Shown here piece after piece: positions 61,740 through 64,000 of a DNA stretch of 64,000 bases; within the stretch, counting starts at the first letter, position 1; each line of letters starts with the position of its first letter. Both the position numbers and the translations under genes were made by a program. Origin of the DNA: Bifidobacterium moraviense. Its GTDB lineage: Bacteria > Actinomycetota > Actinomycetes > Actinomycetales > Bifidobacteriaceae. A model generated the notes under the pieces. The model did not search any database. It had not been told where the DNA came from and saw nothing but the letters and a program-made list of their open reading frames with translations. The stretch is from positions 27,095 to 91,094 of the forward strand of contig NZ_JAAIIH010000011.1 of the NCBI RefSeq assembly GCF_012932365.1, given 5' to 3'.

Positions 61740-62738
61740 ATGGCATTGAAGAAAGGACCGACCAAGGGGTCGGGTGGCAAGCATCGCAACAAGCTCAAGG
61801 GTCACGGCCCCACGCCCAAGGCCGAGGACCGCGTCTATCACAAGGCGTTCAAGGCCAAGAAGGCCGCGGAACGTCGCAAGGCGGCCGATCCGCGTCTCGC
61901 CGCGAGGCGTCGCGTGGCCAAGTTCGCGTCGGACTCCGACGAGCTGGTCTACGGCCGCAACTCGGTGCTCGAGGCGCTGCGCGTGGGCGTGCCGAGCATG
62001 CAGCTGTACATCGCCGCGCGTCTTGAGCACGACGACCGCACGCGCGAGATCGTGAAGATCGCCGGCGCGAACGGCCTGCACATGCTGGAGGCGGATCGTC
62101 TGGAGATGGACCGCATCGCGCGCTCCGGCAACCATCAGGGCGTGATCCTCAAGGTGCGCCCGTACGAGTACACGCCGCTGAGCCAGCTCGTGGATCAGGC
62201 CGACCGCAAGGCCAAGGCCATGGACGGCGTCTCCGCCAAGGTGCGCATGGAGTCGCGTCCGCTGTTCATCGCGTTGGACGGCGTGACCGATCCGCAGAAC
62301 CTGGGCGCCGTGATCCGTTCCGCCGCCGCGTTCGGCGCGAACGGCGTGATCCTGCCCGAGCGTCGCTCCGCTTCGGTGACGGCCGCCGCGTGGAAGGTGT
62401 CCGCGGGCGCGGCCGCGCATCTGCCGGTGGCGCGCGTGGTGAACCTCACCAAGGCCATCCAGTCGCTGCACGAGCGCGGCTACTACGCCGTGGCGCTCGA
62501 CGGCGGCGGCGACGCGCTGGTGGGCGAGACCGGCTTCGAGACCGACCCGCTCGTGGTGGTGCTCGGCTCCGAGGGCAAGGGCGTGAGCCGTCTGGTGCGC
62601 GAGCAGTGCGACGCGGTGGCGGGCATTCCGATCAGCTCGATGGTCGAATCGCTCAACGCGTCCGTGGCGGCGGGCATCAGCCTGTACGCCGTGGCCAACG
62701 CGCGACGCAAGGCGGCGGAGGGTGCGGCCGCGAAGTAG
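61740..62738 (+). CDS. rlmB: 23S rRNA (guanosine-2'-O)-methyltransferase RlmB / TrmH family
   Basis: 332 aa from the ATG at 61740; an ATG nine bases earlier (61731) is in frame and equally possible. The N-terminal ~65 residues are Lys/Arg-rich (typical of actinobacterial RlmB), followed by an L30e-like substrate-binding domain (ELVYGRNSVLEALRVG). The SpoU/TrmH knotted catalytic domain has FIALDGVTDPQNLGAVIRSAAAFG with the Asn-Arg motif, VVVLGSEGKGVSRLVREQCD, and IPISSMVESLNASVAAGISLY forming the SAM-binding trefoil knot. It probably methylates the 2'-O of a G in the 23S rRNA P loop. Confidence 0.93.
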   Translation: MALKKGPTKGSGGKHRNKLKGHGPTPKAEDRVYHKAFKAKKAAERRKAADPRLAARRRVAKFASDSDELVYGRNSVLEALRVGVPSMQLYIAARLEHDDRTREIVKIAGANGLHMLEADRLEMDRIARSGNHQGVILKVRPYEYTPLSQLVDQADRKAKAMDGVSAKVRMESRPLFIALDGVTDPQNLGAVIRSAAAFGANGVILPERRSASVTAAAWKVSAGAAAHLPVARVVNLTKAIQSLHERGYYAVALDGGGDALVGETGFETDPLVVVLGSEGKGVSRLVREQCDAVAGIPISSMVESLNASVAAGISLYAVANARRKAAEGAAAK

Positions 62739-62809
62739 GACCGCGACATAGGACCGCGACGGCCAAGTTAGGGCTGCGGGCATCCGATCTGCTCATTCGC
62801 GAGCGTCGC

Positions 62810-63091
62810 GCATCGGATTTGCTCATTCTGCGAGCGCTGAAGACCAGAATGAGCGGATCCGATGCGCGGTGGCCTGTTCGGGGTTCGTCAGGAACTGGAT
62901 CCGCTCATTCCGCATCGCGCGCGCATCGGATCTGCTCATTGTGTGCGGTCGATTGCGCGGAATGAGCAGATCCAGTGCGTGGAGGCCGGTTTGAGGGCCG
63001 TCAGGAACTGGATCCGCTCATTCCGTGGAAAACCGGCACTGGATCTGCTCATTCCGTCCGATGGCGTATGCGGATTGAGCGGATCCGATGC
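62810..63091. repeat. Family F array: three 56-bp hairpins at exact 113-bp steps
   Basis: Hairpins at 62810-62865, 62923-62978 and 63036-63091 have centres 113.0 bp apart each. Half-sites GGAACTGGATCCGCTCATT in the linkers (about 62891 and 63004) keep the same 113-bp step. Confidence 0.94.
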
Positions 63092-63210
63092 GCCGTACGC
63101 CCGTTTTGTCCCATCAAGCATCAGCCCCGCCCATTCCCGCGACAATGTTGACGCGGCGCCGTTCATGCATCGTGTAAGTCCTACCAGCACATCCACCTAT
63201 GGGTGCTTTT

Positions 63211-63330
63211 CTGCCGATCCTTGGCATCGGTCACGCAAGGATCGGCAGAAATACGTTGATTCCGGGGATTTTGGAGCCCAATCAACGCACTTCTGCCTAC
63301 ACATCGAAAAGCCATGCCAAGGATCGGCAC
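63211..63330. repeat. Family E element, copy 4
   Basis: Hairpin units 63211-63248 and 63293-63330 (CTGCCGATCCTTGGC type) have centres 82.0 bp apart. The second unit has a decayed left arm. Confidence 0.92.
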
Positions 63331-63392
63331 AAATGCACCCGCGGCACGGCCCCGCGGACGAACCTACGGCCTCACCGCCGGCCGGGGACATC

Positions 63393-63728
63393 ACGCCCCA
63401 TGTCGTCACGCGGACCGGACGGGGCGTCACGCGGAGCGCGGGTTGTGTCACACGGAGCGGACGCTCCCGGTGACGCGGGAACCGAAAACCGCGGAACCAA
63501 GCCGATTTCGGGCATCGCGTCACGCGGAGCGAACGCTCCCCGTGACGGCCGTGGCGCTCCCGGTGACGATGGAACGTCCCCGGCGACGAACACGCCGCGC
63601 GACACCGGCACAACGCGTCACGCGGACCGGGCGGGGCGTCACGCGGACCGGGCGGGGCGTCACGCGGACCGGGCGTCACGCTGGCCGCGGAGTCCGAAAA
63701 CGTTGAAACCAAGCCGATTCCGGATGCC
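63393..63728. repeat. GTCACGCGGACCGGGC repeat tract with two copies of a family A-like core
   Basis: Many direct copies of GTCACGCGGACCGGGC (21-bp period at about 63608-63675) and inverted GTGACG-type copies. Two core-like segments, AACCGCGGAACCAAGCCGAT (about 63487-63510) and AACGTTGAAACCAAGCCGAT (about 63698-63720), sit between opposite arms such as CCGAAAA and TTTCGG. Confidence 0.8.
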
Positions 63729-63847
63729 AACGGCCCACGTGACGCACGGTCCGCGTGACGAGCATGGCGCATGGCGGACGGGCCCGGATACGCGAAGGCC
63801 CGTCCCCATGCGGCACATGAACCACACGGGAACGGGCGAAGGACGGC

Positions 63848-63884
63848 CGCCGGACCGGCCCGCGAGAAGGGGGCCGGTCCGGCG
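63848..63884. terminator. Strong GC hairpin at the 3' end of the right-edge gene
   Basis: CGCCGGACCGGCCC and its exact 14-bp complement surround a 9-base loop. No T run on the minus strand; it lies 18 bp after the stop codon of the right-edge gene. Confidence 0.65.
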
Positions 63885-63901
63885 ACCTCACGCGCGCGGC
63901 G

Positions 63902-64000
63902 TCACGACAGGTGACGGCCGGACGGGCGACGACGCCTCAGCACGCCACCCAGCAGCGCCAGACCCGCGCCCGCGGCCAGCACCGCCAGCACCGACGCGCC
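63902..64000 (-). CDS. C-terminal anchor of a surface protein, partial
   Basis: Only the last 32 codons and a TGA stop are inside the window. They read a hydrophobic Ala/Leu/Gly/Val helix (SVLAVLAAGAGLALLGGVL) followed by a basic cluster (RRRRPSGRHLS). A helix plus basic tail at the extreme C-terminus is the usual end of an LPxTG-type sortase substrate; the sorting motif itself would be just beyond base 64000. A membrane-anchored protein without sortase motif is the alternative. The strong hairpin at 63848 follows its stop codon. Confidence 0.7.
   Translation of the reverse strand, partial: GASVLAVLAAGAGLALLGGVLRRRRPSGRHLS

Larger units (their letters stand above)
62739..63901. other. Convergent noncoding region with F, E and other repeats
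   Basis: 1163 bp between rlmB and the gene at the right edge. Contains three family F hairpins, one family E element, a GTCACGCGGACCGGGC repeat tract and a terminator hairpin. No gene is supported. Confidence 0.7.

Overview
The window looks like a chromosomal segment of a high-GC actinobacterium, most likely a Bifidobacterium. The pointers are the very GC-rich codon use, the conserved actinobacterial cell-wall/signalling cluster (FHA-FHA-PP2C-RodA-PBP-Ser/Thr kinase-PASTA kinase) followed by TrpG, class E sortase, DUF881 and CrgA, an IS1249-type element, an MsrA-MsrB fusion and DUF5648 repeats. The genus is inferred from gene content; no rRNA gene is present. About 37 protein genes and two tRNAs (Ser-GGA, Lys-CTT) can be supported.

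Layout. 1-5427: a secreted GH25 lysozyme cut by the left edge, a polysaccharide-type ABC ATPase and a large multi-pass membrane protein. 6347-9652: tRNA-Ser, an IS1249-like element with 26-bp terminal inverted repeats, a secreted HNH nuclease of lower GC, and tRNA-Lys. 9697-16680: orphan Vsr endonuclease, EamA exporter, Hsp20, MscL, MsrAB and a tract of CGCTCAGGATGACG repeats. 16681-21589: a four-gene operon (VWA/binding-protein lipoprotein, XpaC, second binding protein, TelA), one of the least understood units here. 21697-25681: alpha/beta hydrolase and S9 peptidase. 26141-35725: seven overlapping or closely spaced genes that couple peptidoglycan synthesis to Ser/Thr phosphorylation. 36627-46187: glutamine amidotransferase, sortase E, DUF881, CrgA, a dense DnaA-box cluster, rhomboid protease, a small membrane protein, a Na+/H+ antiporter and an esterase. 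46831-62738: a surface coiled-coil protein, a TIM-barrel isomerase, Prs, a TSUP permease, Dcd, a calcium-type P-ATPase, a Gln-rich membrane transglutaminase-like protein and an RlmB-type methyltransferase. The right edge holds the C-terminus of a wall- or membrane-anchored protein.

The most unusual feature is between the genes. Nearly every sizeable intergenic region carries inverted-repeat elements of several unrelated sequence families. Within a family, repeat centres are almost always separated by one exact distance: 42, 62, 82, 113 or 145 bp, all close to whole helical turns. In several families whose arms share no sequence, the midpoint carries a similar core (GCGGAATCGCAACGGC-like). None was found inside a gene. 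They sit at convergent, divergent and co-directional junctions alike, so they are not simply terminators. I know of no described repeat class that matches this design.

Limits: functions come from motif reading without database searches. Start codons were chosen from Shine-Dalgarno position and gene overlap. Long open frames antisense to real genes were treated as GC-rich artefacts.
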